A stretch of DNA of 64,000 nucleotides from Corticium candelabrum (GCF_963422355.1 NC_085090.1:770001-834000); one strand, 5' to 3'. Numbered from the stretch's first letter, positions 36,552 to 47,267 are shown. Notes: generated by a model from the sequence alone, not told the origin. A program made the numbers and translations.

Positions 36552-39500
36552 ATGGTTGAACAAGTGGAATTCCCGTTGCAACTAGTTGAAGAAGCACACA
36601 TAGAAGCAGCTCGTCCACTCAGATTGCAGAGCAGGATACCGCTCCCAAAGCCACTAGTCGTGAGGGGAAACATATCCCAATCGTGGCGCGAATTTCGACA
36701 GATTTGGGATTCATACGAGATCCTGGCCAACCTCAAACTACCAGATATGAAGGAGCACAGGATCGCTACATTCATAACGTGCATAGGACAAGATGCTCTT
36801 AGAATATACAATGCACTGCCATTTGCAGACGATGCGGACAAGAGGGACCTGGATAAGGTTCTTGAAGAAATGGAGAAGTATTGCCTCGGGGAAACTAATG
36901 TCATTTATGAACGTTTCCGTTTCAACCAGAAAGCTCAAAGAGAGGGTGAGTCTTTTGATCAATTCTTGACAGACCTCAAAGAATTGGCCAAGACGTGTCA
37001 ATTCGGACAGATGCATGATGAGCTACTGAGAGACAAAATAGTAGTGGGTGTTAGAGACGACACATTGAGAAAACAACTACTACAGGAAAAGGAACTTACG
37101 CTAGCGACATGTGTATCAGTCTGTCGAGCATGCGAAACGACAGCTGCACATATGAAGGAGATGGGCAACAATGAAACGCAACAGGTTCATGCATTCAGAG
37201 CCAAACAGAAGAGCTTTGGCAAGCAACGCAGACAATTACCACGTGCAGAAATGTCAACACACAAGGAATGCAAATATTGTGGTAAGGACCACAAGTGGGG
37301 CAAACAGCACTGTGCTGCGTATGGGAAGTTGTGCAAAAAATGCAATAAGCAGAATCATTTTGCACAGATGTGCAGGTCAAGTGCGAAATCCGGAACAAAG
37401 CAAGCAGCCGTCCACATGATGCGATATGATTCCGACAGCATGTATGAAGACAGCAGTGATGATCAACGCTGGAGCAAACAGCAAGTAGTGACACTAACGT
37501 TGACGCCGCGTGATGACGAAATCAACGTGTTAGATGGCAGAAGATATGAAAACAAGTTATGTACAACGTTGACAGTTGATGAAACGCCTATCCGATTTCA
37601 GATGGATACAGGTGCCACATGCAATGTCATCAGGAAACAAGATATTCCACATAGAAGATTGAATGACTTGCAGCAGACAACACAAACACTTACTCAATAC
37701 AGTGGAGCAGAGATTAGACCACTTGGGAAGTGCATACTGCGTGTCAAAAATCAGAAGAATGCGCAAACCTATGATGTTCAGTTTGTTGTGGTGGATAATG
37801 CAGCTACTACATCCATATTAGGAGCTCAGACATCACAAGCCATGAGTCTAATCAAAGTGGACTATGACAACATCCAGATGATACAAGAGACTGAACAGCC
37901 ACAGGGGAGAGTCACATGGAAACAAACCATGCTCACTAAAGAATTGATTACTCAAAAATATGCTGAAGTATTTGAAGGAGAACTTGGCACACTTCCAGGA
38001 GTAACACATTTGGACATCGACCCCATGATACAGCCAGTGAAACAGCCACCGAGACGACTTCCAATTGCCATGAAAGACAGATTGAAAGCAGAGTTGCAGA
38101 GACTTGAACGCTTAGAGATTATACAGAAAGAAGAGGCACCCACAGATTGGATCTCAAGCTTAGTAGTGGTGAAGAAGCAAAATGGGAAGCTACGAGTCTG
38201 TATAGACCCACAACCACTCAACAAAGCATTAAAACGAAGTCAGTATCAAATGCCGATACTAGAGGACATTCTACCAGAGCTATCAAAAGCAAAAATTTTC
38301 AGCGTGTTAGATGTGAAGAATGGCTATTGGCATGTACGACTTGATGAACCCTCCAGCAAGCTTACGACATTCAACACACCATATGGGAGATACCGCTGGA
38401 ATAGATTGCCATTTGGGATCACGCCAGCACCGGAAATTTTTCAAAGGGCACTGGACAGTGCAATTCATGGACTTGCCGGAATATACACGATTGCAGACGA
38501 TATTTTAGTAGTTGGCAGTAGCACAACACATGATGAAGCAAGGAAAGATCATGATGAGAATTTGCTACGACTACTACAGCGATGCAGGAATCAAGGAATA
38601 AAGTTGAACAAAGACAAATGCTACATTGCAACACAGAAGGTAGCCTACATGGGACACGTGCTTACGTCTCAAGGGATTGAGCCGGATGATGACAAGATAG
38701 AAGCAATAGTGAAGATGCCACCACCACAGGATGTACAGGGAGTGAGGCGATTTATTGGTATGACCAACTACTTATCAAAGTTCATGCCACACCTGTCCGA
38801 CCTCCTCGACCCGCTCCGACAGCTAACTAAACAACACATCCAGTGGGAATGGACTGATGTCCGGGAAATAGCATTCAATGACATCAAGAGAACAGTAACA
38901 GCAACACCTGTACTCAGGTACTTTGATCCCAAGGACGGAACAACTATACAGTGTGATGCATCTCAAACAGGACTAGGAGCTGTATTGATGCAATCAGGTC
39001 AACCAGTAGCATACACCAGCAGGACTTTAACTGACACTGAGCAACAATATGCTCAGATAGAGAAAGAACTTCTAGCAATTGTGTTCGGAATGGAGAAGTT
39101 CAACACGTACACCTATGGAAGAATAATCAAAGTAGAAACGGATCACAAACCACTCGAGACGATCCACAGAAAACCATTGCACACAGCACCGAAGAGGTTG
39201 CAGAGGATGCTCATGCGCTTGCAAAAGTACAGTTTTACCGTAGAATACAAACAAGGGAAACAAATGGTATTGGCAGACACATTGTCCAGAGCCTACCTAC
39301 AACACACACCACGAGACTGTGAACGCATAGAAGTATTCCAAGTAAAACATAACTTGGCAAAAGAGTGTGAACAAATAGATATGCTACAAGATGTTCAGGT
39401 GTCACAAGTGAGGCTAGCTGATATCAGAAATGCCACAAAGACAGACACGGCCATGCAGCAGCTGAAACAGACGATTCTACAGGGATGGCCCGACAACAAA

Positions 39501-40718
39501 CATACACTACCAGGATCCATTGCTGAATTTTTCAATGTGAGAGATGAACTAGTCATACAGGATGACATCATTCTCAGAGGAAACAGAGTTGTGGTACCAA
39601 GAAGTTGCCGCCCAGATATGCTACAGCGGATTCACACATCACACATTGGAGTGAATGGATGCTTGAGGAGAGCCAGGGAGTCATTATACTGGCCAGGGAT
39701 AACAGCCGAAGTAAAAAACCATGTTAGCCGATGTCACATATGCCGGACCTATGAAACTAGGCAAACAAAAGAAAAGTTGCAAACTCATGAGATTCCAGAC
39801 AGGCCATGGGCCAAAGTTGGAGTAGACTTATTTACATTCCAAGGACGTGAATATCTACTCACAACGGACTATTATAGCAACTATTGGGAGACGGACAGAT
39901 TGTTAACTACTACTTCAGAAGAAGTTGTCAAAAAGCTGAAAGCACACTTTGCTCGATATGGAATACCCGACATACTGATATCAGATAATGGTCCTCAATT
40001 CTCTTCCAGTTACTTTCGAACCTTTATAAGGAAATGGGACATTACACACAAGACCAGCAGTCCGGGGTATCCACAGTCGAATGGCAAAGTCGAAAACAAC
40101 ATTAAAACAGCGAAAAACCTCATGAAGAAAGCCTATCGAGCAAATGCAGATCCATGGCTGGCGATCGTAGATTTTCGAAACACCCCTACACAAGGTATGA
40201 CCACTAGTCCAGTCCAAAGGCTGATGAGTCGCAGGACTAGAAGACTACTGACGACAGCAACATCATTATTGAAGCCCAAGGTCACTCAAGAACTTGAAGC
40301 TCTCAGACAATCCAAAGAACAACAAAAGAAATACTATGACAGAACAGCTAGAGACCTACCTGAATTAAAAGAACACCAAACTGTAAGAATTCAACCGTTT
40401 GGAAGGTCTCAAGAATGGCAACAAGCTAAAGTGATTAAACAGCTACCCAACCGATCTTACAACGTTGAGGCAGCCAATGGAAGAACCTACAGAAAAAATC
40501 GAGTTCATCTCAGAGAATCAAAGGAGACGTTTTGCAAACAACCAATTGGAGATAGTATGACTGAGCTAGAACTACCCACCAAGCAAACAACACCATCAAA
40601 GAAGACTCAAGAAACAACAGCCCCTCCAAGCAAACCAAGACCTCAGAAGACAGTTACTACCAGAAGAGGCAGAACAATCAACAAGCCAGTCTATCTAAAA
40701 GACTATGTTTTAAAGTAG
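36552..40718 (+). CDS. Gag-Pol polyprotein of a Ty3/gypsy retrotransposon
   Basis: This uninterrupted frame of 1388 codons starts at the first ATG after the primer site. In order: a Gag-like region (about 1-230), paired zinc knuckles (CKYCGKDHKWGKQHC and CKKCNKQNHFAQMC, about 240-275), an aspartic protease (MDTGATCNVI, about 351), a reverse transcriptase with an ADD catalytic centre (TIADDILVVG, about 648), RNase H (QCDASQTGLGAVL, about 800), an integrase HHCC finger (HTSHIGVNG...CHIC, about 1030), and a catalytic core with Asp in VDLFTF, Asp in DNGPQF and Glu in NGKVEN. The last two are 36 residues apart, as in DD35E. Gag and Pol are fused without a frameshift. The C-terminus is basic and Pro/Thr-rich. 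All catalytic residues I can check are present. Confidence 0.95.
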   Translation: MVEQVEFPLQLVEEAHIEAARPLRLQSRIPLPKPLVVRGNISQSWREFRQIWDSYEILANLKLPDMKEHRIATFITCIGQDALRIYNALPFADDADKRDLDKVLEEMEKYCLGETNVIYERFRFNQKAQREGESFDQFLTDLKELAKTCQFGQMHDELLRDKIVVGVRDDTLRKQLLQEKELTLATCVSVCRACETTAAHMKEMGNNETQQVHAFRAKQKSFGKQRRQLPRAEMSTHKECKYCGKDHKWGKQHCAAYGKLCKKCNKQNHFAQMCRSSAKSGTKQAAVHMMRYDSDSMYEDSSDDQRWSKQQVVTLTLTPRDDEINVLDGRRYENKLCTTLTVDETPIRFQMDTGATCNVIRKQDIPHRRLNDLQQTTQTLTQYSGAEIRPLGKCILRVKNQKNAQTYDVQFVVVDNAATTSILGAQTSQAMSLIKVDYDNIQMIQETEQPQGRVTWKQTMLTKELITQKYAEVFEGELGTLPGVTHLDIDPMIQPVKQPPRRLPIAMKDRLKAELQRLERLEIIQKEEAPTDWISSLVVVKKQNGKLRVCIDPQPLNKALKRSQYQMPILEDILPELSKAKIFSVLDVKNGYWHVRLDEPSSKLTTFNTPYGRYRWNRLPFGITPAPEIFQRALDSAIHGLAGIYTIADDILVVGSSTTHDEARKDHDENLLRLLQRCRNQGIKLNKDKCYIATQKVAYMGHVLTSQGIEPDDDKIEAIVKMPPPQDVQGVRRFIGMTNYLSKFMPHLSDLLDPLRQLTKQHIQWEWTDVREIAFNDIKRTVTATPVLRYFDPKDGTTIQCDASQTGLGAVLMQSGQPVAYTSRTLTDTEQQYAQIEKELLAIVFGMEKFNTYTYGRIIKVETDHKPLETIHRKPLHTAPKRLQRMLMRLQKYSFTVEYKQGKQMVLADTLSRAYLQHTPRDCERIEVFQVKHNLAKECEQIDMLQDVQVSQVRLADIRNATKTDTAMQQLKQTILQGWPDNKHTLPGSIAEFFNVRDELVIQDDIILRGNRVVVPRSCRPDMLQRIHTSHIGVNGCLRRARESLYWPGITAEVKNHVSRCHICRTYETRQTKEKLQTHEIPDRPWAKVGVDLFTFQGREYLLTTDYYSNYWETDRLLTTTSEEVVKKLKAHFARYGIPDILISDNGPQFSSSYFRTFIRKWDITHKTSSPGYPQSNGKVENNIKTAKNLMKKAYRANADPWLAIVDFRNTPTQGMTTSPVQRLMSRRTRRLLTTATSLLKPKVTQELEALRQSKEQQKKYYDRTARDLPELKEHQTVRIQPFGRSQEWQQAKVIKQLPNRSYNVEAANGRTYRKNRVHLRESKETFCKQPIGDSMTELELPTKQTTPSKKTQETTAPPSKPRPQKTVTTRRGRTINKPVYLKDYVLK

Positions 40719-40800
40719 AAAGAAACTGTTATGTTCTGTTTTGTTTTAGCAGTAATGTAGAGTTGAGATTGTTCCAAGAGTATAGAAGCATGCTAAAACT

Positions 40801-40819
40801 AAAAAAAAAGGAAAAGGGA
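40801..40819 (+). other. Polypurine tract
   Basis: The purine-only run immediately before the 3' LTR is the expected plus-strand primer site. Confidence 0.75.
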
Positions 40820-40923
40820 TGTAATAGGATGTCATTAGATTATACACTTGTATAAGTAGTGATCATATATCACAATACAATCAGTCCTGTAGTGTATGTC
40901 TAGAGAGCACATTGCATGTTACA
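40820..40923 (+). repeat. 3' LTR of the gypsy element
   Basis: This partner of 36394-36497 has the same length and boundaries. I count two differences. Confidence 0.93.
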
Positions 40924-40928
40924 GCATG

Positions 40929-41233
40929 GAATGAAATTTTCCTATAGTAATCATCCTGTACATTCAAGTCCTATCCGGGTATTAGAGGTGAGTTACAACT
41001 GTTGCATTGTTCTTCGCTGGTAGCACTGGTACTGCGACATCTATCATTCTCTCAATATTCCTCAACATTTAACTGGAAGTACTGTACTGCTCTGCTTTCA
41101 CCCTGTGACAATGCACGTGCTAACTGGGGGAGTTGCGGTACGGGAACCGTCAACGGGAGCCACACCGTTTGACTCAACGCAAAGACTGGATAGGGCGTGG
41201 TTATACCGATGTCACTCAATATCCGCCGTAATT

Positions 41234-41310
<77 letters not shown>

Positions 41311-41948
41311 CCCCAGTTAAAATATCCTATGATAGCTAAATTTCCCCGGATCCGGAAGTTCAAAATGTACTATAATGTCCCGGATGTTTTAGGCAAGAGC
41401 ATTTTATTCCACCCTGAATATTCCGTGCTAAGCTTCTTATAAAAATATTTAGATTACTGTACTCAGGATACAGATTGTGTCTCTACATTTTTCCTCCCAA
41501 GCCATGTTCCTATACTTATACCTATTTTGTAAAATTTATAGTCTAATTAGTTTAGCATGTCATTTGCTAATATAGATATCACGTTTTAGGTAAAGTAGTA
41601 GTGGCTCTAGCGTAAAGGAGCAAGTTTACAATAGAATGATGTAAACATGCAAGGCATGCAGATTACAAGTCTTTCGAAACACGGCCAGTACAACTAGAGG
41701 TAAATACCAAACGGCAGCGAATCTTGGAGAGGGTCAGAAGTGAACTAACAGAGCAGAAGCAGCAAAAACTTTGTTGATTTAACGTCATGAAGCCTAGGAA
41801 GGGTTAGGAAGTTATATCGACAACGTACTGCACAATCAAGCCAACAAAGAGAAGCGTGGTAGATGAGATTAGGCGGAGAGATTCTTCCCAAAGCCTGCAG
41901 ATTACGCCTTGTGTTTCTGGTCGCGACCTTGCGTGTGCTTAGAATGCC
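40929..41948. other. Spacer between two transposons
   Basis: It holds an (AT)n tract at about 41236-41307. Otherwise I see no gene or repeat structure. Confidence 0.55.
41236..41307. repeat. (TA)n microsatellite
   Basis: An uninterrupted TA run of about 72 bases. Confidence 0.98.
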
Positions 41949-41954
41949 TTATCT

Positions 41955-42490
41955 TGCCGTGGCCGAGAAGGGTCATGCAAGGTCGGTTTTTTGCAAAGTC
42001 GGTTTTTTGCAAGGTCGGTTTTTTGCAAGGTCGGGTTTTTGCAAGGTCGGGTTTTGCAAGGTCGGGTTTTGCAGTGACAAGCTACTGCCGTGATACTGTG
42101 GCTGTTTGTATTTACGTTGCTAGTCTGAAAAGAACTGCTCTAGCTGTTGTAGGGTGCCAATACGGTCTCGCCCACGCATTTCTCACGCCTACTCCCCGCA
42201 ATGTTTTCTTTCTGACGACACTCACGCAGTGATTGTTCAAAGGGAACGGTCTGAGACGTGAAAATGGCTCGCTAGATTTGATACTTTTATGGAGATGTAG
42301 TTTCTTGCTGAGTTTTGTGGCTGTTTACGAGCAATTTGTGTAGAGCTCTGCAAGAACATTTCGTGTAACACGCACGTTTCCTGGCAACCATTTGCCACCC
42401 AAGTCTGATATCCAACACCTGGCTGCTCTGCAATTCAATCTAGCTAAGTCAGCCAACAACCTCAACACACTGCATGTTTCTACATGTTTC
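41955..42490 (+). repeat. Left terminal inverted repeat
   Basis: It matches 46447-46982 in inverse orientation over almost its full length. Shared sequence includes GTGATACTGTGGCTGTTTG and GATATCCAACACCTGGCTGC. Near the tip, about 41975-42075, six tandem units of GCAAGGTCGGTTTTT (15-17 bases) form likely transposase-binding repeats. Confidence 0.88.
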
Positions 42491-42492
42491 CA

Positions 42493-42540
42493 GGGGCGGA
42501 TCCAGGCATGGGCGCGAGGGGTGCGTGCCACCTTTCGGGC
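42493..42540. mobile_element. Truncated end of a CAGGGGCGGATCC-type MITE
   Basis: CAGGGGCGGATCCAGGCATG resembles the terminus of the MITE at 23153. No opposite end is visible because another element starts at about 42548. Confidence 0.4.
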
Positions 42541-42547
42541 AGACTAA

Positions 42548-43077
42548 GGGTGCGTTCGAATACTAGTTCCAGTTCTAGAACTGGAACTGCCAGAACTGTT
42601 GGAACTCTTGCTAGCAATCGAACGCTTAGAACTGTCAGCAAGTTGAGCATGCGCAAAGGCTCATACTTCCTGTTAGCGTCAATTCGAAGTAGCATGACGT
42701 TTCGACTCCATTTGTTGTAGTCTGTTCGAACATCAGCAGTGCTTTCGCTTTCGGTTTTTTGGAGCTGCTCGCGCCAAGAAGGTCACTGTAATCAGTCCCA
42801 AATGTCGTTCTTCTGGTGTTCTGCAAGCCAATGGTCGCCACAAGTGTTCATTATAACAAACAAGAAGGTCCACAACGGCCTCGGCATCTGTACCCGTCAT
42901 TTCACTTCGTCAACCTCCGGGAATTTTGAATTTAGGGCGTGACAGTTCCAACAATTCCAGCTCGTTAGGCAGAACTGCTAGAACTGTTCTGACAGTTCTA
43001 GAACTGTCAGAACTACCAATCGAACGCTATACTCCCCCCTACAATTCCAGTTCTAGAACTAGTATTCGAACGCACCC
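42548..43077. mobile_element. 530-base inverted-repeat element
   Basis: Near-perfect ends GGGTGCGTTCGAATACTAGT are inverted at the right. They continue into an internally palindromic block built on AGTTCTAGAACT. A further six bases outside (AGACTA/TAGTCT) are also inverted, so the true edge may lie at about 42541 and 43083. No transposase or clear target duplication is seen. Confidence 0.75.
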
Positions 43078-43455
43078 ATAGTCTCTATGTCTCTAGACGC
43101 AGTGTCATACTATGTAAGAATTTATGTATGAATCTACCAGTTTCAATATTGTAAAGGCTTTTTGATTCTCTTTACACTGACAATCTCTGCGTACGACGTT
43201 GATTTGTGCGTATTAATTAGTATGCCAAAGTCATCTTTCAAAATCAGAAGCGGTGTGATCTCGTTGTTCGATCTTGCATTCAGTGATTGTGACTACACTT
43301 ACGGTACATACACATTACATGTGCGTTCGCGTGTGTGCTTGTGTCATTTATTCTTGCATAGGATGCAGCTTGGCTCCCCTTCTTAGTTAGACAACTTTCT
43401 GACCACGCCCACAATTGACAAAAAAAAAGAGAATTGCTATACTTTGTTGCCAGAA

Positions 43456-43773
43456 CTAATTAATGTGCATATATTCAATAAACGCTATTAAAAATTTATA
43501 AACCATCACACAGTTTTCTGAAGCTATGTCTGCAGCTCTGATTCCCATCACACTAAGACAACTCTGAGCGGCGTCTTCAAACTTTTGGCTATAGAAGCTA
43601 GGCTCAACAGAGGCCAGTTGCTCATAAGCCTCGCCAAACACCTCAGAATCAATAGGGCACAAGTAGTCCTGCGTTCCTGTAATTACAACACACACGCACA
43701 CAAGTATAGGGCATCGTTGATGATGATACTCTCCGTTTTGTAGCCTCTGGCCACAAAGACGGTCTAAACTAAT

Positions 43774-43849
<76 letters not shown>

Positions 43850-43863
43850 ATTATAACAGGTAC

Positions 43864-43926
<63 letters not shown>

Positions 43927-44277
43927 ATTAGCAATTACAAACAATTCATCATGCGCGCACCGGTTAGCTGAGGCAAAGCAAAGATATCCTCTGGAATGCC
44001 GCCGGGACATTGACCAGTTTTCGTCTTCCTCATTCTGTGGGTGTTCCACCACTGACGAAATGCGTCCAGTTCTGCTTCTAGAACGCCAGTGAATGCATAC
44101 CAAAAACAACACCTGTACATAAACGCATTTAGAACGCTGTAACCAAAACGGAATAATAGTGCACATTTTCAGTTCATCGTTGGAACATATCCATCCACCA
44201 TCCATTAGCTCTTGAAATTTTGAAATCCACTGGTCACTCATCTGTGCTCGCAAGTGGGACCAAAGACCTTCTATTCT
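43456..44277 (-). pseudogene. C-terminal exons of an integrase-core transposase-like protein
   Basis: Three minus-strand exons join in phase: 44277-44165, 44112-43961 and 43676-43456. They give RIEGLWSHLR...GWICSNDELKMCCFW, then VLEAELDAFRQWWNTHRMR...DIFALPQLT, then GTQDYLCPIDSEVFGEAY. This matches the C-terminal half of the metazoan integrase-core family (HNQRIE-LW, WN-H-R, G-QDYLC). The glutamate in RIEGLW would be the last residue of the catalytic triad. The exon before 44277, which should carry the two catalytic aspartates, was not found up to the right arm, so the gene is probably truncated. One intron is 52 bases. The next (43960-43677) contains (TA)n and (CA)n tracts. Confidence 0.7.
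43772..43922. repeat. (CA)n and (TA)n microsatellites within an integrase-gene intron
   Basis: A CA run (about 43772-43843) and a TA run (about 43872-43922) lie between two coding exons of the minus-strand integrase-like gene. Confidence 0.95.
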
Positions 44278-44289
44278 CTAGAAGAAATT

Positions 44290-46440
44290 AAAAACTGAAA
44301 CATGTACAGTACAGTCGATCCGCCAAGTGCGCTACGGCGCTCTCTAGATTTTCTAGCGAGGGCATCCGCGCCCCCGCAAAAGAGTACACGTGGATGGTTG
44401 GGCACTCGAGGAAGAAAGTAATCAATAAATAATCATATGTACGTCCTCGGACAGTCAGATACTCGATATCCGAGACTGCAGTGTACGGGTACTCTAGAGC
44501 CACACACACATCTTTTTTGGATTATCGCATCGACGTAGAAGCTCTCTTCCAATTCGCGTGCCTAGTCGTCGCGTGGGATGGACATTCTGAAAGAATCGAC
44601 TACTTCAAGAGAACGAGCGTGACACACACTACGGCACTTTCCAAGATGGTGGGGACACTATTCGCCTGTACTGCAACAGTATTGTCGAATTCGAACCCCT
44701 CAACAGACGATTTTGCACAGATCTTTTTCGCGAACGACTACGGGCAGTTTGGAGGTATGACACAGCTAATGCAAGACGTTTCGTTCCTTCGGAAATTAGT
44801 CACATCAAACGTACTTTCAGAGCACCAGAAATGTTTTTTCTTTGTTTTCTCTAACTTGTAAGAACTATAGTGTGATGTAGTTGTCAACTACACCTAGATT
44901 CTGTTCAGTGTATGGTCACCGCTCTAACATTCATAAAACTCCATAACACAAACATTGCACACGCAAGCTTATGAACCAAGCAAAGACAATAATTTGAAGT
45001 ACTCCGTGTCTCAATTCTATCAAGTGATTTCACGTTAGTTGGAGTAGATCTTTCCAGGTCTTTGCTGTCAAATGAGCTCTGCGACATCTCAGTAACCTTG
45101 AAATGACACAACATCTCATGAAGACATAGTACACAGAACTTGTTTGTGTGCATATACATTATTTATTATTATAATTTCTCATTATTATTGTCATTATTAA
45201 TTATTTTCATTATTATTTTTACCTGGGATAATAATAATAATTATTATTATTGCTGTTGTTGTTAAGATAGTCTACAACTCATTACAAAACATTCATTTAG
45301 AATAAATAAATTAAAACTTATTTCAACAGCCTCTAGGAAATGACTCTCTCTGATAAATTTGGATTTTTGAAGAAGTAAAATGGACTTTCTTCTGGTCGCA
45401 CAAATGATGAACACATGAGTACAATGATAGCATGAAAGCCACAACAGTCAATAGATACTTGGCGAAAAAGAATCAGATGATGAGGGCTCTTCTTCCTCAA
45501 ATTCTCTTGGCACATCTGCATCCATTTGCACACATATGCAAAAAATTTCCCACTTCTGTCTCAACTATCTACTACACTTTGGAAACAAGCAAGACTGCAT
45601 ATCAAGCTGAGATGACGTCATGATCCACTCCTTGAATTCTTCATTCCAGTTGTCTGGATGACAAAATCTGCCTCCACAAACACTACATGACACACAATTC
45701 CTCCCTGGGTGAACACCCTCTCCTCTCTTCCACCTGCTCATTTTAGTGTTGAAAAACACTGGAAAACCTAGGACTATTCTTGCAATACAAATTTTATTGT
45801 CAAAGTTAGAAAACGGCAATAAGAGTAGGCATAGTTGTCACCTACCTCTGGCTGTTGCAGTAAATAAAATCCAAGAACTATTGGTAAATACAACTACACA
45901 ACTAGAAACGCGACCCAGATCAAGAAAGTCGCTGAACAGACACAAGATAATCAGCTCTAATCGATTGCAAATCGAGAAGCCCGCCAACTACTGCTCAGGC
46001 GCAGAAATGTGGTCTCTACACACTTCTCCGTGCGTGACCACGGTCGCTAAATGGGGCGCTTTGCTGCACCTGAATTGGTAAAAACGCCAGTGCACACAAC
46101 ATCATAAAATCACCAGTAACGTTAATTCGTGTCTTCTACTTGTTACATGCGATTTCAAACAGAAATAGCCCAAGAGACAAAAGTGCACAGACAAAGAAGT
46201 CACCTACCCCCCGGAGGTGTTCGCGCTCCTTCCCATCTGAAACGCAGCTGATTCCAGTCAAACTCATAGAAATGATAGATATTTAACAATATCCATAGTT
46301 TCAGCACACGTTGCTGGTTGTAACGGTCCTCGTTTTTGCTAAAACGATCAGGCGTCTTCGCTGCAGCAAGCGCATAATCCCCGGATATTAGAAAATAAAT
46401 TTTGACCTCGCCTACGCAAATAACGCACTTACCAGGTCGA
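44290..46440. other. Interior of the 5.0 kb transposon without firm genes
   Basis: Other than the small Cys-rich frame, the open frames here (for example 44481-44861 plus and 45333-45533 minus) match nothing I know. An AT-rich trinucleotide-like stretch (TTATTA/AATAAT) lies at about 45160-45260. Confidence 0.4.
45565..45741 (-). CDS. Small Cys-rich open frame of unknown function
   Basis: A 58-codon minus-strand frame from ATG 45741 contains CVSCSVCGGRFCHPDNW and a later CLFPKC. The spacing suggests a zinc-binding N-terminal domain or exon. It lies inside the 41955-46982 transposon, so it may be part of that element's protein. No family is assigned. Confidence 0.3.
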   Translation of the reverse strand: MSRWKRGEGVHPGRNCVSCSVCGGRFCHPDNWNEEFKEWIMTSSQLDMQSCLFPKCSR

Positions 46441-46446
46441 CTGTGC

Positions 46447-46982
46447 AGAAACATGTGCAGTGACTGTGTGTTGAGGGTGTTGGCTGACTTAGCTAGATTG
46501 AATTGCAGAGCAGCCAGGTGTTGGATATCAGACTTGGGTGGCAAATGGTTGCCAGGAAACGTGCGTGTTACACGAAATGTTCTTGCAGAGTTCTACACAA
46601 ATTGCTCGTAAACAGCCACGAAACTCAGCAAGAAACTACATCTCCATAAAAGTATCAAATCTAGCGAGCCATTTTCACGTCTCAGACCGTTCCCTTTGAA
46701 CAATCACTGCGTGAGTGTCGTCAGAAAGAAAACATTGCGGGGAGTAGGCGTGAGAAATGCGTGGGCGAGACCGTATTGGCACCCTACAACAGCTAGAGCA
46801 GTTCTTTTCAGACTAGCAACGTAAATACAAACAGCCACAGTATCACGGCAGTAGCTTGTCACTGCAAAACCCGACCTTGCAAAAAACCGACCTTGCAAAA
46901 ACCCAACCTTGCAAAAAACCGACCTTGCAAAAAACCGACTTCGCAAAAAACCGACCTTGCATGACCCTTCTCGGCCACGGCA
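46447..46982 (-). repeat. Right terminal inverted repeat
   Basis: Inverted partner of the left arm, with six copies of the AAAAACCGACCTTGC unit at about 46866-46965. Reading inward on the minus strand, a frame (PPKSDIQHLAALQFNLAKS) runs to a consensus donor GTAAGT near 46436. A first coding exon inside the repeat is therefore possible, but no ATG is evident. Confidence 0.88.
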
Positions 46983-47267
46983 TTATCTACATAGCATCCG
47001 TAAAACTGTTTATTGCGAAGCTCTATACTGCGTAGCAACTGCTAGAAAAATAATTTATTAATAAAAATAACAGGCTGTTGTCAGGTCTACAATTATTGTT
47101 GCTGAGATTAGTGTCTCATAGTATCCGTACTAATCTTTCTATTTCCTGTAGGTGTGTCATGTCAATTTTCGTATAAATTTTGGTGAGAACTGCAGCAGCC
47201 AGCAGTTGTTGATAGCAGGTCAACTGCAAAGGTCTATAGTTTGAAGCTGACGGCTGATAGAGATAAT

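Larger units (their letters stand above)
36394..40923 (+). mobile_element. Ty3/gypsy LTR retrotransposon, apparently intact
   Basis: Two 104-base direct repeats (36394-36497 and 40820-40923) start TGTAATAGG and end TGTTACA. I see two mismatches between them. A 5-base duplication GCATG flanks the element (36389-36393 and 40924-40928). A candidate primer site starting TGG follows the 5' LTR. A purine tract (AAAAAAAAAGGAAAAGGG) precedes the 3' LTR. One long Gag-Pol frame fills the interior. The length is 4530 bases and there is no env-like frame. Near-identical LTRs and an open frame imply a recent insertion. Confidence 0.95.
41955..46982. mobile_element. 5.0 kb DNA transposon with ~530-base terminal inverted repeats and TTATCT duplication
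   Basis: The outermost bases are TGCCGTGGCCGAGAAGGG at the left and its reverse complement at the right. TTATCT flanks both sides (41949-41954 and 46983-46988). The inverted arms extend about 530 bases inward with high identity. Inside are integrase-core exons on the minus strand (43456-44277), a small Cys-rich frame (45565-45741), a nested inverted-repeat element (42548-43077) and several microsatellites. A TG...CA terminus, a 6-base duplication and an integrase-fold protein would fit an integrase-type transposon. The superfamily is not assigned. The internal region looks partly decayed. Confidence 0.8.

Noticed and set aside
36394..40923. Endogenous retrovirus
   Set aside because: The element has Gag-Pol only, with no env-like frame after Pol and very short LTRs; it is an ordinary gypsy retrotransposon.
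41863..42232. Frames with FCKVGFLQGRFF repeats (and 46704-46946 minus)
   Set aside because: They translate the 15-17 base tandem units of the transposon arms; repeat periodicity, not a protein, keeps them open.
44481..44861. 126-codon plus-strand frame inside the 5.0 kb transposon
   Set aside because: No recognisable domain, no splice partner, and it lies opposite the orientation of the integrase exons; kept only as unassigned interior.
41955..46982. Calling the long-arm transposon a Polinton/Maverick
   Set aside because: Arm length, 6-base duplication and integrase would fit, but it is only 5 kb and shows no polymerase, protease, ATPase or capsid gene, and the tips are TG...CA.
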